From Flavobacteriales bacterium (GTDB lineage: Bacteria; Bacteroidota; Bacteroidia; Flavobacteriales_D; Sanyastnellaceae), in contig JAKVAX010000018.1 of the NCBI GenBank assembly GCA_022447625.1, forward strand, positions 1-64,000: DNA of 64,000 nucleotides, given 5' to 3'. The position numbers and the translations under genes are program-made. Shown here one piece after another: positions 36,093 through 45,235 of the stretch (the first letter of the stretch is position 1; each line of letters begins with the position of its first letter). The notes beneath the pieces were generated by a model. That model did no database searches, was not told the DNA's origin, and saw only the letters and a program-made list of their open reading frames with translations.

Positions 36093-36470
36093 ATGAAAAC
36101 TATCCTTGTCATCGATTCCGATCCGGTTACAGCAAACCTCACTGAGAAGTTTCTGAAAAACTACGGTTACGAAGTGGAAGTGACTTCCGAAGGAAAAGAC
36201 GCGCTTGACCGTCTGAATCGACCAAGGTTTGACCTGGTGTTGTCAGATACACAACTTCAAGGCCTCGCAGGATTTGATATCCTCAAGATCATGAAGAAGT
36301 GTTTTATCAATACACCATTTGTCTTCCTAACTGCTGACGACGATGAAGTCACACGAATGGAGGCAGAAGCGCTAGGAGCAGCGAGGCTCATTAGCAAGCG
36401 GAGAGAATACATCAATCTACCGCACATTTTGGATCAGCTATTCTTTTCATCAAGGGAGATGGTCGCATAG
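36093..36470 (+). CDS. Stand-alone response-regulator receiver domain
   Basis: The protein has 125 residues with a single CheY-like domain and no output domain. The acidic pair is DSD near residue 8, the phosphoacceptor Asp is in VLSDTQLQG near residue 51, the Thr is in FLTADDDE and the Lys is in LISKRRE. It probably receives a phosphate from a kinase elsewhere. No histidine kinase is adjacent. Confidence 0.88.
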   Translation: MKTILVIDSDPVTANLTEKFLKNYGYEVEVTSEGKDALDRLNRPRFDLVLSDTQLQGLAGFDILKIMKKCFINTPFVFLTADDDEVTRMEAEALGAARLISKRREYINLPHILDQLFFSSREMVA

Positions 36471-36544
36471 CGGAACCTTTTGCCCATTAGGGCGTACAAG
36501 TACTCGCGGGGTTTAGGGAAACGAGAGGGAGAAGTCTAACCCTA

Positions 36545-36811
36545 ATGAGTACAAAAATGACACTCGATCAGTTTACAAAGATGCCGGTCGACGAGCAGAC
36601 GAATTATTTATGGGACAATGGTATTTGTCTTGGACAACGTATGTTCCAGAACCAATACATCGTTTGCATCTTCAGCATTGATAATTTCTTTGTCGAAGCC
36701 AGGTATTCCAAGAACAATAATGGAGTAGACGCCATTTTGCCATTGCGTGATGTTTTGGAATGGGAGGCCTATGTTGATAGAAACCTTCGCCAATTGATCT
36801 ATTTGAGCTAA
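36545..36811 (+). CDS. Small conserved Bacteroidota protein, 88 residues
   Basis: The pattern DEQTNYLWDNGICLGQR, then YSIDNFFVEARYSKNNN-like text (IFSIDNFFVEARYSKNNNGV) and DVLEWEAYVDRNL, resembles a small unnamed family common in Bacteroidota (LW..G..L..R......Y.L..FfVEv.Y....N). The function is unknown. The last 140 bases lie opposite the end of comEC, so one of the two reading frames must be secondary in constraint there. Confidence 0.7.
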   Translation: MSTKMTLDQFTKMPVDEQTNYLWDNGICLGQRMFQNQYIVCIFSIDNFFVEARYSKNNNGVDAILPLRDVLEWEAYVDRNLRQLIYLS

Positions 36812-38636
36812 GCCGCAATAACAATGGACCATTATAGAGCGACCATCTTGTTTGCTCGTAAGTGATCGTATCCCCGCTGATTATCAGTGATGATGCGATC
36901 TTTTTGTTTCCAATATCCACGAGTAGACCATTCACAGAACAAACACCATCTTCTCGATGGAAAAAGCATCCATTCGATTCCACGAGGGTATCTTTTCGAA
37001 GATCAATCCAATTGGCCTCATTGCATTCACGCCAATCACGGGTTGCCCAAGTTTCTGTGCCCCATTTAGTTTGTACATAATATGAACTTCCGTTAATGGT
37101 GAGTGCCATATCGCCCATGGCGGCCCCACCGAAGAATAGAATTTGTGGCCTCGGATCTTGTCGCACTAGGTACAAAAAGAGAACACTTGCCAATAATGCG
37201 CCTTTGATGATCCATCGTCTTTTCACAGTGAATATGAGAATAGCAAAGAACGTGGCGAGCGCAATCTCCAATCCCGAAGATTGAATGCTACTAACCACTG
37301 CTCCCGGTAGTTCAGCGATAAATGCGGAGACTTCGATCATACATGCACTCAACCAATACATTAGTTGATCTATCCAACCTGAAGGAAGACCAAGTGCCTT
37401 TATCGATAAAGACAGCAACAGAATGTACATAGTGACTGTCGCTAGCGGTACCAAGATGAAATTCGCTATCAAGAAGTAGACAGGAAACATTCGGAAGTAG
37501 AATATAGATAGGCCACTGGTACTCAATTGTGCAGCTACGCTAGTTCCCAACGCGCTTGCGACGATGCGAGGTAAACGACAACGGAGAAAGAACGACCTGA
37601 AATATGTTTGCCAGAGTACGATTCCTGCCACGGCAGCGAAGCTCAACTGAAATCCAAGCTTAAATATTATTGAGGGCTGCGCGGCAATCATCAAGAGTCC
37701 GACAGTTGCTAAGGTGTTTAGGCTGTTCCCTTTTTTCCTCAGCCCTAATGCAGCGCACAAGATCACGACCATTCCTGTTGCTCTTAGTGCTGAAGGAGAG
37801 GTGCCGGTGAACCAACAGAAGGCAGATGTAGTGATCAAGGTGATCGCAATCCATATGATTCGAACGCTTTTTTTCCTTGCACGTTTCAGAAAATATAGCG
37901 GCAAGGCGGCAATGAGTCCGATATGCAGTCCGCTGACGGCCAGCAAATGCATCGTTCCTGATTTTGAAAAGTTCTCTTTGATAGATGCAGAGAGTAACTG
38001 CTTATCGCCAGTGACCATTGCATAGAGCAATGCTCCTTCTTCATGACCATCTTGGATGAGTTCATCTTGAAACCAAGCTTGCAACCACGCTCGCAGACGT
38101 ATCGGTGCCCGGTAGACAATGTTGAATGAGTCAACTTTCAATTGAGAAATGACATCTTTTGAGAGATGGAACGTCTTGGGATCAAAGGCGTGGGGGTAGG
38201 CTGGGCCAGGGAAGGGCGAAATCATGCCTCTAACCCAAAGCGAATCGCCCGAAGTCAATGCCTCGTCACTATTTCCATAATTAATGAGTTGAAATCTGAT
38301 CGGTTCATTGTTCCAAACACATCGGGCTTGGGCGCGCCAAGAGGACGTTGACTGCTTGAAAGATTCAATCACGAGGCACGTTTCTATTTCCTCCTCGGGT
38401 AGAATTTCATACTGTTTGACAGAAGAGGAAGCGCCACCAAGGGAAAGAAAGAGAACGCAGGCTGTGCTACTTCGCAGTGCTTGTTTTCTAGACGTTGACC
38501 TTCCGACACGATGCAGTATCAGGAAAGACGCGATAAAAAGAACAACCAACATCCACCAGAAGCCACGTTCAAGAAAATTACTGAGAAGAATTCCCAATAC
38601 GAAAGAACAAGCCGGAAGGAGCATTGGCGCCTGCAT
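36672..38636 (-). CDS. comEC: ComEC/Rec2 competence DNA channel
   Basis: The protein has 654 residues. An N-terminal DUF4131-like region (about 30-170) is followed by the polytopic Competence domain (GTMHLLAVSGLHIGL near residue 232 is the family signature; FTGTSPSALRATGMV; AQPSIIFKLGFQLSF). There is no metallo-beta-lactamase domain, only about 130 residues after the last helix. The last 45 or so residues are antisense to the small gene at 36545 and may not be conserved. ComEC moves single-stranded DNA across the inner membrane during natural transformation. Confidence 0.9.
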   Translation of the reverse strand: MQAPMLLPACSFVLGILLSNFLERGFWWMLVVLFIASFLILHRVGRSTSRKQALRSSTACVLFLSLGGASSSVKQYEILPEEEIETCLVIESFKQSTSSWRAQARCVWNNEPIRFQLINYGNSDEALTSGDSLWVRGMISPFPGPAYPHAFDPKTFHLSKDVISQLKVDSFNIVYRAPIRLRAWLQAWFQDELIQDGHEEGALLYAMVTGDKQLLSASIKENFSKSGTMHLLAVSGLHIGLIAALPLYFLKRARKKSVRIIWIAITLITTSAFCWFTGTSPSALRATGMVVILCAALGLRKKGNSLNTLATVGLLMIAAQPSIIFKLGFQLSFAAVAGIVLWQTYFRSFFLRCRLPRIVASALGTSVAAQLSTSGLSIFYFRMFPVYFLIANFILVPLATVTMYILLLSLSIKALGLPSGWIDQLMYWLSACMIEVSAFIAELPGAVVSSIQSSGLEIALATFFAILIFTVKRRWIIKGALLASVLFLYLVRQDPRPQILFFGGAAMGDMALTINGSSYYVQTKWGTETWATRDWRECNEANWIDLRKDTLVESNGCFFHREDGVCSVNGLLVDIGNKKIASSLIISGDTITYEQTRWSLYNGPLLLRLSSNRSIGEGFYQHRPPIPKHHAMAKWRLLHYCSWNTWLRQRNYQC

Positions 38637-38713
38637 TCTCGATCTGATTTTCAGGCAAGATATGTGCTCGAACCTTCGGTTTTACGAGCGTTTTACGCTC
38701 GTCGGTCTAAACT

Positions 38714-39748
38714 TTATGAGTGTGGGAAATCAGCCCGATCGAGCTCAGTGAAGTGGGCTTTCTTCTTGAAATAGTAGTCGACGATGATGCTGCTTTCGTA
38801 CCACCCAACGCGGTTCGGTTCAGTGATACGTGAACGGATGTCTTTTCGCTTTTTGCGCATTCCACTGAGATGAGCGTAGAAAGAACCATGGGCTTTCAAC
38901 ACAGCCCAAGTGTAGCTGAGTTTTCCTTCCGTAAGGAACCGCATGCCTGCTACACCGTCAAGTATCAATCGCTTCATGATGAGCATGAACAAGGAGCCGT
39001 AGTGGTAATTCTTAACGAGGATGAAGAGGTTGTTCCTGAAATTCAAGAAGGTCTTGAATGGATTTAGCTTGTCTAAGGTTCCACCTCCAACATGATAAAC
39101 AACGCTCTTACCACAAGCTCCAACCTTGTAACCTCGATTCTTCAGACGCCAGCACAAATCAATTTCCTCCATATGGGCGAAGAAGTCTTCATCAAGTCCA
39201 CCAACAAGGTGGTATTTTTCAGCTCGGATGAATAAGCTTGCTCCGCTAGCCCAAAAGACCTCTTTGTTGGCGTCGTATTGACCTTCGTCTTTTTCAAATC
39301 CATCAAAGATGCGACCTGCGCAGAATACGAAGCCATATTTATCGATAAATCCACCGGTGGCTCCAGCGTGCTCAAACCATTCCTTTTTGTTGTAATCGAG
39401 GATTTTGGGTTGACACGCTGTTAGGTTTGAACTCTCCATGTATTCTACTACTGGAGGAATCCAATTAGCAGTCACCTCGACATCGCTATTCAACAGAATA
39501 TAGAGGTCAGCTTCGATATGCTTCAGGCCTTCGTTGTATCCTTGAGCAAAACCGTAGTTCTTCTTGTTCTCGTGAACTTTAACTTCTGGGAAATGCGTGC
39601 GAAGTAATTCGAGTGAATCGTCTGTAGACCCGTTGTCTATGATCCAGACCTCAGCATGATCGCGGCTGTGTTTCACCACCGAAGGGAGGAACTTCTCTAG
39701 ATAATGCCTTCCGTTCCAATTAAGTATTACTACCGCTATTTTCTGCAC
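38714..39748 (-). CDS. Family 2 glycosyltransferase
   Basis: The protein has 344 residues from a GTG at 39748, four bases after the GWxTD stop and directly at the family start VQKIAVVILNWNG. An in-frame ATG at 39790 would lie inside the preceding gene. It has a GT-A fold: VVILNWNG, WIIDNGSTDDS, YILLNSDVEV (DxD-like) and EIDLCWRLKNRGYKV (rhamnosyl-type GT2 signature). It probably adds a sugar to a surface polysaccharide or lipid. Confidence 0.88.
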   Translation of the reverse strand: MQKIAVVILNWNGRHYLEKFLPSVVKHSRDHAEVWIIDNGSTDDSLELLRTHFPEVKVHENKKNYGFAQGYNEGLKHIEADLYILLNSDVEVTANWIPPVVEYMESSNLTACQPKILDYNKKEWFEHAGATGGFIDKYGFVFCAGRIFDGFEKDEGQYDANKEVFWASGASLFIRAEKYHLVGGLDEDFFAHMEEIDLCWRLKNRGYKVGACGKSVVYHVGGGTLDKLNPFKTFLNFRNNLFILVKNYHYGSLFMLIMKRLILDGVAGMRFLTEGKLSYTWAVLKAHGSFYAHLSGMRKKRKDIRSRITEPNRVGWYESSIIVDYYFKKKAHFTELDRADFPHS

Positions 39749-39752
39749 TCGT

Positions 39753-41213
39753 CTATCTCGGGTTGAAGAACAGATCCTCCAGCTCATCAAACGAGTATGT
39801 GTCTCGCTGATTGGTTGAGTTGAGCTGCGTATCCGTCGGGCGAAGATCGTTATTTTTTGTTCTCATGACAGAACGCCAATCTTCATTCTTCGTTTCCCCA
39901 AGCATATCAGAATGTAAAAGGGCGAAATCATAATTAGACACGGCACGTGAGTAGAATAAGAATCGCTTGTCGTTGAATCGACCAATCTTGTAGTAGTGCC
40001 ATATTTCATAAGGGAAGACTTCAGTTTCGTTATGACGCACAACGATGGTATTAGGTTTACCGTATTGCAGCCACACACGTCCGCGGTCAGTGCGGTATCC
40101 TGGCATTACCGGTGTGGTATACTCGGCATTAACATACCAAACTTGACGAACGTACTTTTTCCATTCACCCATTGGGTCATGTGGAGCATAGCTCATCCAG
40201 AAGTTCTCAAAATAAGCGCGTTGTACGTCAGTTGTACCTGTTTTCACAAGGTTGGTGATGGTGCTGCGTTCAATGTTCCCGGCAATAGGGTAGATGCAGT
40301 CAACATACATACGCATGCTGTCAGGGTTATTGAAGGCCATTCCCGGCTCCGTCATATAATCACTCTCAACATCTGTAAAGCTAGAAATAGGTTGCCCTGC
40401 TTTGAAGAAACCAATCGCCTGTGAAGCCACCTCTTCATTATCTCTGGTGCGCACTTCAATCACCAAACGGTAATCTCCTTCTGGAAGTCCTTCAAGGTCA
40501 ATTCGTTCAAGAAGAGGAGTAACAGTAGCTACATCTTTGCGTAAGTACTTTCGCGTGCTTTCTACTACTTGACCTTCATTCCACAACGCATAAGTGATCA
40601 GGTACTTGTCGTCGTTGGTGAAGTACTTGTCTGAGTTGTAGGTCTCAGCGTAGAATACCAATTGCTTCGCTGAAGGAGGGAAGAAGTCTGAAACTAACGG
40701 CAGGATATCGAACCCTGATTTAGTCAATTCGCTCGTTGTTGCCGCCTTTGCGTAAGCTTCAACAAAAGTGATGCTTGAAATCTGAGGGATGTCAGTTCGG
40801 AAAAATAAGTTCACAGATTTCTTCATTGTGATCGGCAGCGCACTTGGATTGTTCACATCGGTGAGCTCTACGTCGATGGTATATGATCCTGGATCAAGCA
40901 AGAAGCGTTGCAAGTCGATGAAGTCTGCATAGCTTCCTGTCGCCTGTGCGGAAGAGGATACCACTGTTTTACGAAAATCAACCACTTCATCATTCTTTGA
41001 GATGATGATCGTCGATTCAATGGTCGCCTTTGCGGAAGTGCTATCGATTGCTGCCCAAGTTAGGGTGGCTCCATCGAAAGAAATATGGGTCTCTAGTAAG
41101 AGCCCTCCTCCTGGAACAAAGAACTGTTTGTTGTCAAATGTGGCTCGAATCGCAGCATTGGATTGCATGCAAATGGCCATCAGGAAAAAAAAGAATACAG
41201 GTTTCAAAGACAT
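39753..41213 (-). CDS. GWxTD domain protein, exported
   Basis: The protein has 486 residues with a signal peptide ending at MQSNA. Residues about 20-300 are beta-rich Ig-like domains. The C-terminal 130 residues hold the GWxTD domain found in Bacteroidota (RGRVWLQYGKPN, YEIWHYYKIG, FLFYSR). The family's function is not established. It is directly upstream of the glycosyltransferase. Confidence 0.85.
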   Translation of the reverse strand: MSLKPVFFFFLMAICMQSNAAIRATFDNKQFFVPGGGLLLETHISFDGATLTWAAIDSTSAKATIESTIIISKNDEVVDFRKTVVSSSAQATGSYADFIDLQRFLLDPGSYTIDVELTDVNNPSALPITMKKSVNLFFRTDIPQISSITFVEAYAKAATTSELTKSGFDILPLVSDFFPPSAKQLVFYAETYNSDKYFTNDDKYLITYALWNEGQVVESTRKYLRKDVATVTPLLERIDLEGLPEGDYRLVIEVRTRDNEEVASQAIGFFKAGQPISSFTDVESDYMTEPGMAFNNPDSMRMYVDCIYPIAGNIERSTITNLVKTGTTDVQRAYFENFWMSYAPHDPMGEWKKYVRQVWYVNAEYTTPVMPGYRTDRGRVWLQYGKPNTIVVRHNETEVFPYEIWHYYKIGRFNDKRFLFYSRAVSNYDFALLHSDMLGETKNEDWRSVMRTKNNDLRPTDTQLNSTNQRDTYSFDELEDLFFNPR

Positions 41214-41329
41214 ACTATAATCTGTGAATCATAAAATTACCAAATCATACAGGCTACACAACGCAAATGTTGCTCCAAAATCACACTTCAACTTTGGATG
41301 CTAGTACAAAAAAGTAGTACTTTTACCGC

Positions 41330-41417
41330 GGAGAGTTGGCAGAGTGGTCGAATGCGGCGGTCTTGAAAACCGTTGTGCCGAGAGGTACCGGGGGTTCGAA
41401 TCCCTCACTCTCCGCCA
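41330..41417 (+). tRNA. tRNA-Ser (anticodon UGA)
   Basis: The acceptor GGAGAGT (41330-41336) pairs with ACTCTCC (41407-41413), then G and an encoded CCA. The anticodon stem GCGGT/ACCGT encloses the loop CTTGAAA, giving anticodon TGA at 41364-41366. A long variable arm (GTGCCGAGAGGTACC region) is typical of serine tRNAs, and the T loop is GGTTCGAATCC. A TACTTTTA box at 41318-41325 and TTTG at 41293 may form its promoter. Confidence 0.97.
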
Positions 41418-41424
41418 CTAGCTG

Positions 41425-41457
41425 AAAAGCCTTCCCATGATCGGGAAGGCTTTTTTT
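41425..41457 (+). terminator. Terminator after tRNA-Ser
   Basis: A perfect stem of about 11 bp (AAAGCCTTCCC / GGGAAGGCTTT) with loop ATGATC and seven T residues. Confidence 0.93.
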
Positions 41458-41570
41458 GTGTCGTTTTAAGTCGGAATCTACCTTCGCATTTCATTGACTT
41501 ACAACGTCGTTATCAAGCTAGGCAACAAAGCCTTCATGTTTTTGTAATAGGGAGTGATAAGCAAATTTGC

Positions 41571-43949
41571 ATGAGCTACATCATTAGAATCGTACTTTTC
41601 CTTGGCACACTCCTGTGCTGCATCAGCACTGTTATGGGGCAATCTGATGCCAAAGTCATCACCGGAAAAGTGATTGATGCGGAATCCAGAGATGGGATTC
41701 CTTATGCTACCGTCGTCTTTCAATTGGCCGATGATTCAGTCATTGGAGGCACCAGTACCGATGAAAGTGGCTTATTCCGCGCTAGCGTCAATACGGAAGA
41801 AATCAAGATTCAGGTCTCATTCATTGGATACGAAACACAGGTTATTGAGAATCGCAGTCTCAACGCCTTAGAGAATAATCTCGGTGAAGTAGAACTCATC
41901 CGTTCCGCGTTAGCGCTAGAAGAAGCAGAAGTAGCAGCTGAGAAATCAACAGTAGAATTCAAGCTCGATAAACGCGTATTTAACGTAGGAAAAGACATCA
42001 GTAGCGCAGGAGCGGGCGCATTAGAGGTGCTTGATCAAGTGCCCTCTGTCAACGTTGATATTGAAGGGAATATCACTCTGCGTGGAAATGGCGGTGTGCA
42101 AATTCTGATTGATGGTAAGCCGTCTGTGCTTTCAGATGACGGCGCCAATGCTTTGGGTACGATTACTTCAGATATGATTGAGAAGGTAGAAGTAATTACT
42201 AATCCTTCTGCGAAGTATGAGGCCGGTGGGACTTCTGGAATTCTGAATATCGTTCTGAAGAAGGAAGAAAAGACCGGAATCAACGGATCGATCTCAGTTA
42301 ATACAGGTATTCCAGACAATCATAGCATTGGGGCTAGTTTGAATTACCGCACCAAGAAAATCAATCTGTTTACTCAATGGGGTGGTGGGTATCGTTCACT
42401 TCCAAGGTTTAACGAGAGCACGAATATCAATAGGCTCGACAGTACAATCATTGAGAGTGACGGGGTGGCATACCGAAACGAGCAGTTTGTAAATATTCTT
42501 CTTGGAAGTGACTTCTACTTGAATGACTACAATACGATTACGATTTCTGGAAACTACGCGCTTGAGTTAGAAGATCAACCTTCTGAGACGGATTTCAATT
42601 TCTACAGCATTGTGGAAGAGGCGATTCCTGCTTGGGAACGCACAGAAGTGACAAGTGCGGTGAATCCGAAATGGCGTTATGACGTGCAGTACGAGAAGCA
42701 GTTTAAAGACGATAAAGAACACAAACTCCAATTCAGTGCACTCGGTAATTTCTTCGGAAAAGACCTTGAGTCCGAATTCACGAATACCGCGTTGTCTGAT
42801 GCAGTTGAGGATGAATTCCAGCAAACGACATCGAATTTCTTTCAGTCTGATTACACCTTCAAGCTTGATTATACTGATCCTGTATCTGAGCTGGTTACGC
42901 TTGAAACGGGCTTTCAATACCAAATCAATGATGTAGGAAATGAATTCAAAGTTTCTGATCTCGTAGATGGAGTATGGGGGGGAGATAGCGGATTGACGAA
43001 CACTTTTGAATGGAATCAGAACGTGTTAGGGGTTTACGGAACGGCCGCCTATGAAAAGTCGAATTGGGGTGTGAAGCTCGGACTTCGCGTAGAGAATACT
43101 GACCTCAATACCTTCCTGGTTGATACCGAAGAGGCAAACGTTCAGAACTACACTAATCTCTTTCCAACGGCCCATGCATCGTGGAAAGCGACGGAGCGAT
43201 TCTCATTGCAAGCAGGATACTCTCGAAGAATTTTCCGTCCGCGTCTTTGGGATTTGAACCCTTTCTTTAACATTAGAAATGCCTTCAATATACGTCAAGG
43301 AAACCCTGATCTACAGCCTGAGTTTGCTGATTCCTATGAGCTAACGGCTATCATACTTCTTCCGAAAGTATCGTTGAACGGAAGTGTATACCATCTTTAC
43401 ACCACCGAGGTAATTGAGCGCGTTTCGTTCTTCGAAAACAATGTCAATGTGACGATGCCTTTGAATATAGGAACGAAGAATAAAACAGGGCTTGAACTGA
43501 ACGGAAAATATGAGCCGATGAAGTGGCTCACCTTGACCGGAGATTTCAATTATGGTTTCTTCCAGCGTCGTGGTGAGTTCCAAGACCAACGCTTTGATTT
43601 CAATGGAGATCAATGGGAAGGTGAGTTGACCGCGAAAATGAAGCTGCAAAAGACAGTTGATTTTGAAGTGTCTGGAGAGTACAACTCAAGTGTAATCACC
43701 GTGCAAGGAAGGCAATCAGCTTCATGGAACCTAGATCTTGGCCTGCGTAAGAAGCTATGGAAGGGGAAAGGTGTTATCAACGCCAGCGTGCGAGATCTTT
43801 TCGCGACACGGATTCGCGAGACGGTTATTGATCGCGACGACTTCTATCTCTACAGCTTTTCACAGCGTGGAACGTTCTTTACCTTAGGTTTTAGCTACAG
43901 CTTCGGTAAGGGAGAGGCCATGACATATTCCGGACGGGTGCGTCGATAA
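41571..43949 (+). CDS. TonB-receptor-like outer-membrane beta-barrel protein
   Basis: The protein has 792 residues from the ATG at 41571. Longer in-frame starts lie inside the tRNA and are rejected. A signal peptide ends at VMGQ. Residues about 25-110 are a CarboxypepD_reg-like domain (VITGKVIDAESRDGIPYATV). A plug domain (about 125-225: LEVLDQVPSVNVDIEGNITLRG, LIDGKPSVLS) precedes the barrel of the OMP_b-brl_3 type with a late GLELNGKY/LRKKLW region. The ligand is unknown. It carries an exact 13-base motif (41775) and a one-mismatch copy (41903). Confidence 0.85.
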   Translation: MSYIIRIVLFLGTLLCCISTVMGQSDAKVITGKVIDAESRDGIPYATVVFQLADDSVIGGTSTDESGLFRASVNTEEIKIQVSFIGYETQVIENRSLNALENNLGEVELIRSALALEEAEVAAEKSTVEFKLDKRVFNVGKDISSAGAGALEVLDQVPSVNVDIEGNITLRGNGGVQILIDGKPSVLSDDGANALGTITSDMIEKVEVITNPSAKYEAGGTSGILNIVLKKEEKTGINGSISVNTGIPDNHSIGASLNYRTKKINLFTQWGGGYRSLPRFNESTNINRLDSTIIESDGVAYRNEQFVNILLGSDFYLNDYNTITISGNYALELEDQPSETDFNFYSIVEEAIPAWERTEVTSAVNPKWRYDVQYEKQFKDDKEHKLQFSALGNFFGKDLESEFTNTALSDAVEDEFQQTTSNFFQSDYTFKLDYTDPVSELVTLETGFQYQINDVGNEFKVSDLVDGVWGGDSGLTNTFEWNQNVLGVYGTAAYEKSNWGVKLGLRVENTDLNTFLVDTEEANVQNYTNLFPTAHASWKATERFSLQAGYSRRIFRPRLWDLNPFFNIRNAFNIRQGNPDLQPEFADSYELTAIILLPKVSLNGSVYHLYTTEVIERVSFFENNVNVTMPLNIGTKNKTGLELNGKYEPMKWLTLTGDFNYGFFQRRGEFQDQRFDFNGDQWEGELTAKMKLQKTVDFEVSGEYNSSVITVQGRQSASWNLDLGLRKKLWKGKGVINASVRDLFATRIRETVIDRDDFYLYSFSQRGTFFTLGFSYSFGKGEAMTYSGRVRR
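41775..41787 (+). repeat. 13-base iterated motif, copy 5
   Basis: Exact TTCCGCGCTAGCG, encoding FRAS in the barrel gene. Confidence 0.85.
41903..41915 (+). repeat. 13-base iterated motif, variant copy
   Basis: TTCCGCGTTAGCG, one change, the same change as at 17378. It encodes part of RSALAL. Confidence 0.6.
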
Positions 43950-43987
43950 TTCGTCTTTTTTAAAAGTAGTCGTCTATCAAAGAAAAC

Positions 43988-44509
43988 ATGACGGAAGCGC
44001 TCTGGGAAGAATTCAAACAGCCGATTCAGGCATTTATCCGAACCAAGGTTCAGCAGAACGAGGTCGAAGATCTCCTTCAAGATGTTTTCATGAAGATTCA
44101 TCAGAAAGTGCACACGGTGCGTGAACACGATCGCATAGAGTCATGGGGGTTTCAAATCACACGAAATGCGATCATTGATCACTACCGCACGAAACGTCAG
44201 AATACCTCACTCACAGTCGACATACCAGAACGGATAGAAGAAGGAACATCTGTTGATTTTTCTCCGTGCATTCAACCGCTGCTAAAGCAGCTTTCGACGG
44301 AAGATCAGGAGCTCATTTATCGGGTGAATTTAGAAGGTGGGTCTCAAAAGGCAATCGCCCGAGAGCTTGGGATTGGATACAGCGCGATGAAATCACGTGT
44401 TCAACGTGCTCGTCAACGGTTAAAGGATGTGTTTATCGAGTGCTGTGCTGTTGAATCAGATGTGTATGGTCAAATCGTCAGCGCAAAATCACGTGATTGT
44501 TCGTGCTAA
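43988..44509 (+). CDS. sigZ: SigZ-like ECF RNA polymerase sigma factor
   Basis: The protein has 173 residues. Region 2 is EVEDLLQDVFMKIHQKV with WGFQITRNAIIDHYR. Region 4 is GGSQKAIARELGIGYSAMKSRVQRARQRLK. The C-terminus (VFIECCAVESDVYGQIV...DCSC) has the cysteine pairs typical of SigZ proteins, which suggests metal or redox sensing. It starts 38 bases after the barrel gene and the two may be co-regulated. Confidence 0.85.
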   Translation: MTEALWEEFKQPIQAFIRTKVQQNEVEDLLQDVFMKIHQKVHTVREHDRIESWGFQITRNAIIDHYRTKRQNTSLTVDIPERIEEGTSVDFSPCIQPLLKQLSTEDQELIYRVNLEGGSQKAIARELGIGYSAMKSRVQRARQRLKDVFIECCAVESDVYGQIVSAKSRDCSC

Positions 44510-44578
44510 TGTATCTTTTTGATTCGTCCTTGCTTCCTAGGGTGAATCTTAAAACAAAGCTTCATGAAATCAAATGAT

Positions 44579-44809
44579 CTATGTTGTGGAAACGATAGCG
44601 GCTTCTCGCGTCTGCTCAATGAATTCGAGTTGCTGATGCGCTAAGGTTGTGTCTCGCTGAAGATCTGCTTTCAACTGAGCGATGATTCGTGCTTGTTCGT
44701 CGCTCAACTCAGAACGGATCCAAATGTTCCGATTACAGTGAACTCGATTAATGACCAGGCAAACAGCGAATTCTGCGTTGATAATATTGACAATGAAGAA
44801 GAATATACG
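44579..44809 (-). other. Open frame without a start codon, 76 codons
   Basis: The minus strand is open from a stop at 44812-44810 to a TAG at 44581-44579. It reads a hydrophobic start (RIFFFIVNIINAEFAVCLVI) followed by a helical, charged part (ELSDEQARIIAQLKADLQRD). The pattern resembles a short membrane-anchored periplasmic protein of the Spy/CpxP or heavy-metal-sensor kind. No ATG, GTG or TTG lies before the hydrophobic part, so the gene may have lost its start or may never have been a gene. Confidence 0.25.
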
Positions 44810-44961
44810 TCAATGGCTACATGACAGTGCTTACTGGATACAATAGGGGCTGAAAAGTAGGAGAGACTTTACACATTCGTTTGTCGCTTAGAGATGGTTC
44901 ATACACTGTGTTAGATTCGATTGTAGCGCTGCAAGCAGGTTCTTTCTAGGCATACTCAACA

Positions 44962-45135
44962 ATGGAGAATTTGGGCGATCCAAACAATCTTGATTGCGAC
45001 AAACATATTGACGTGAAGGGGCTACTCCAATTACTAGATAATCAAGGTTTTGAAGGCTTCGATTGTATAGGAGATACCAACGGAGATGCAATCGTGGGTG
45101 TGATGGATATTCTCGAGTTCCTTGGTCTATTCTGA
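44962..45135 (+). pseudogene. Fragment with two dockerin-like repeats
   Basis: From 44962 a 57-codon frame reads two dockerin-type units: D-x-D-K-x-IDV-LLQLL, then GDTNGDAIVGVMDILEFLGLF. In Bacteroidota these occur near the C-termini of large secreted proteins. The frame continues upstream to about 44881 (DGSYTVLDSIVALQAGSF) but is broken by a TAG at 44947, so this is probably the remnant of a larger gene. The rest of 44510-45235 shows no intact gene. Confidence 0.45.
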
Positions 45136-45235
45136 TTCTTTCCTACTGAAGTACACATTTTCAATCCAACGTCTGACCGATTTCACTGAAACTCTTGGGC
45201 CGATTTCCTCGTTAGAGAAGTCAAACCGAGACATC

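Noticed and set aside
38166-38774. Plus-strand open frames opposite comEC
   Set aside because: The comEC frame is continuous and family-like on the other strand, and these have no recognisable content.
41373-41570. Earlier start for the barrel receptor
   Set aside because: It would place the N-terminus inside the tRNA-Ser and its terminator. The ATG at 41571 begins a proper signal peptide.
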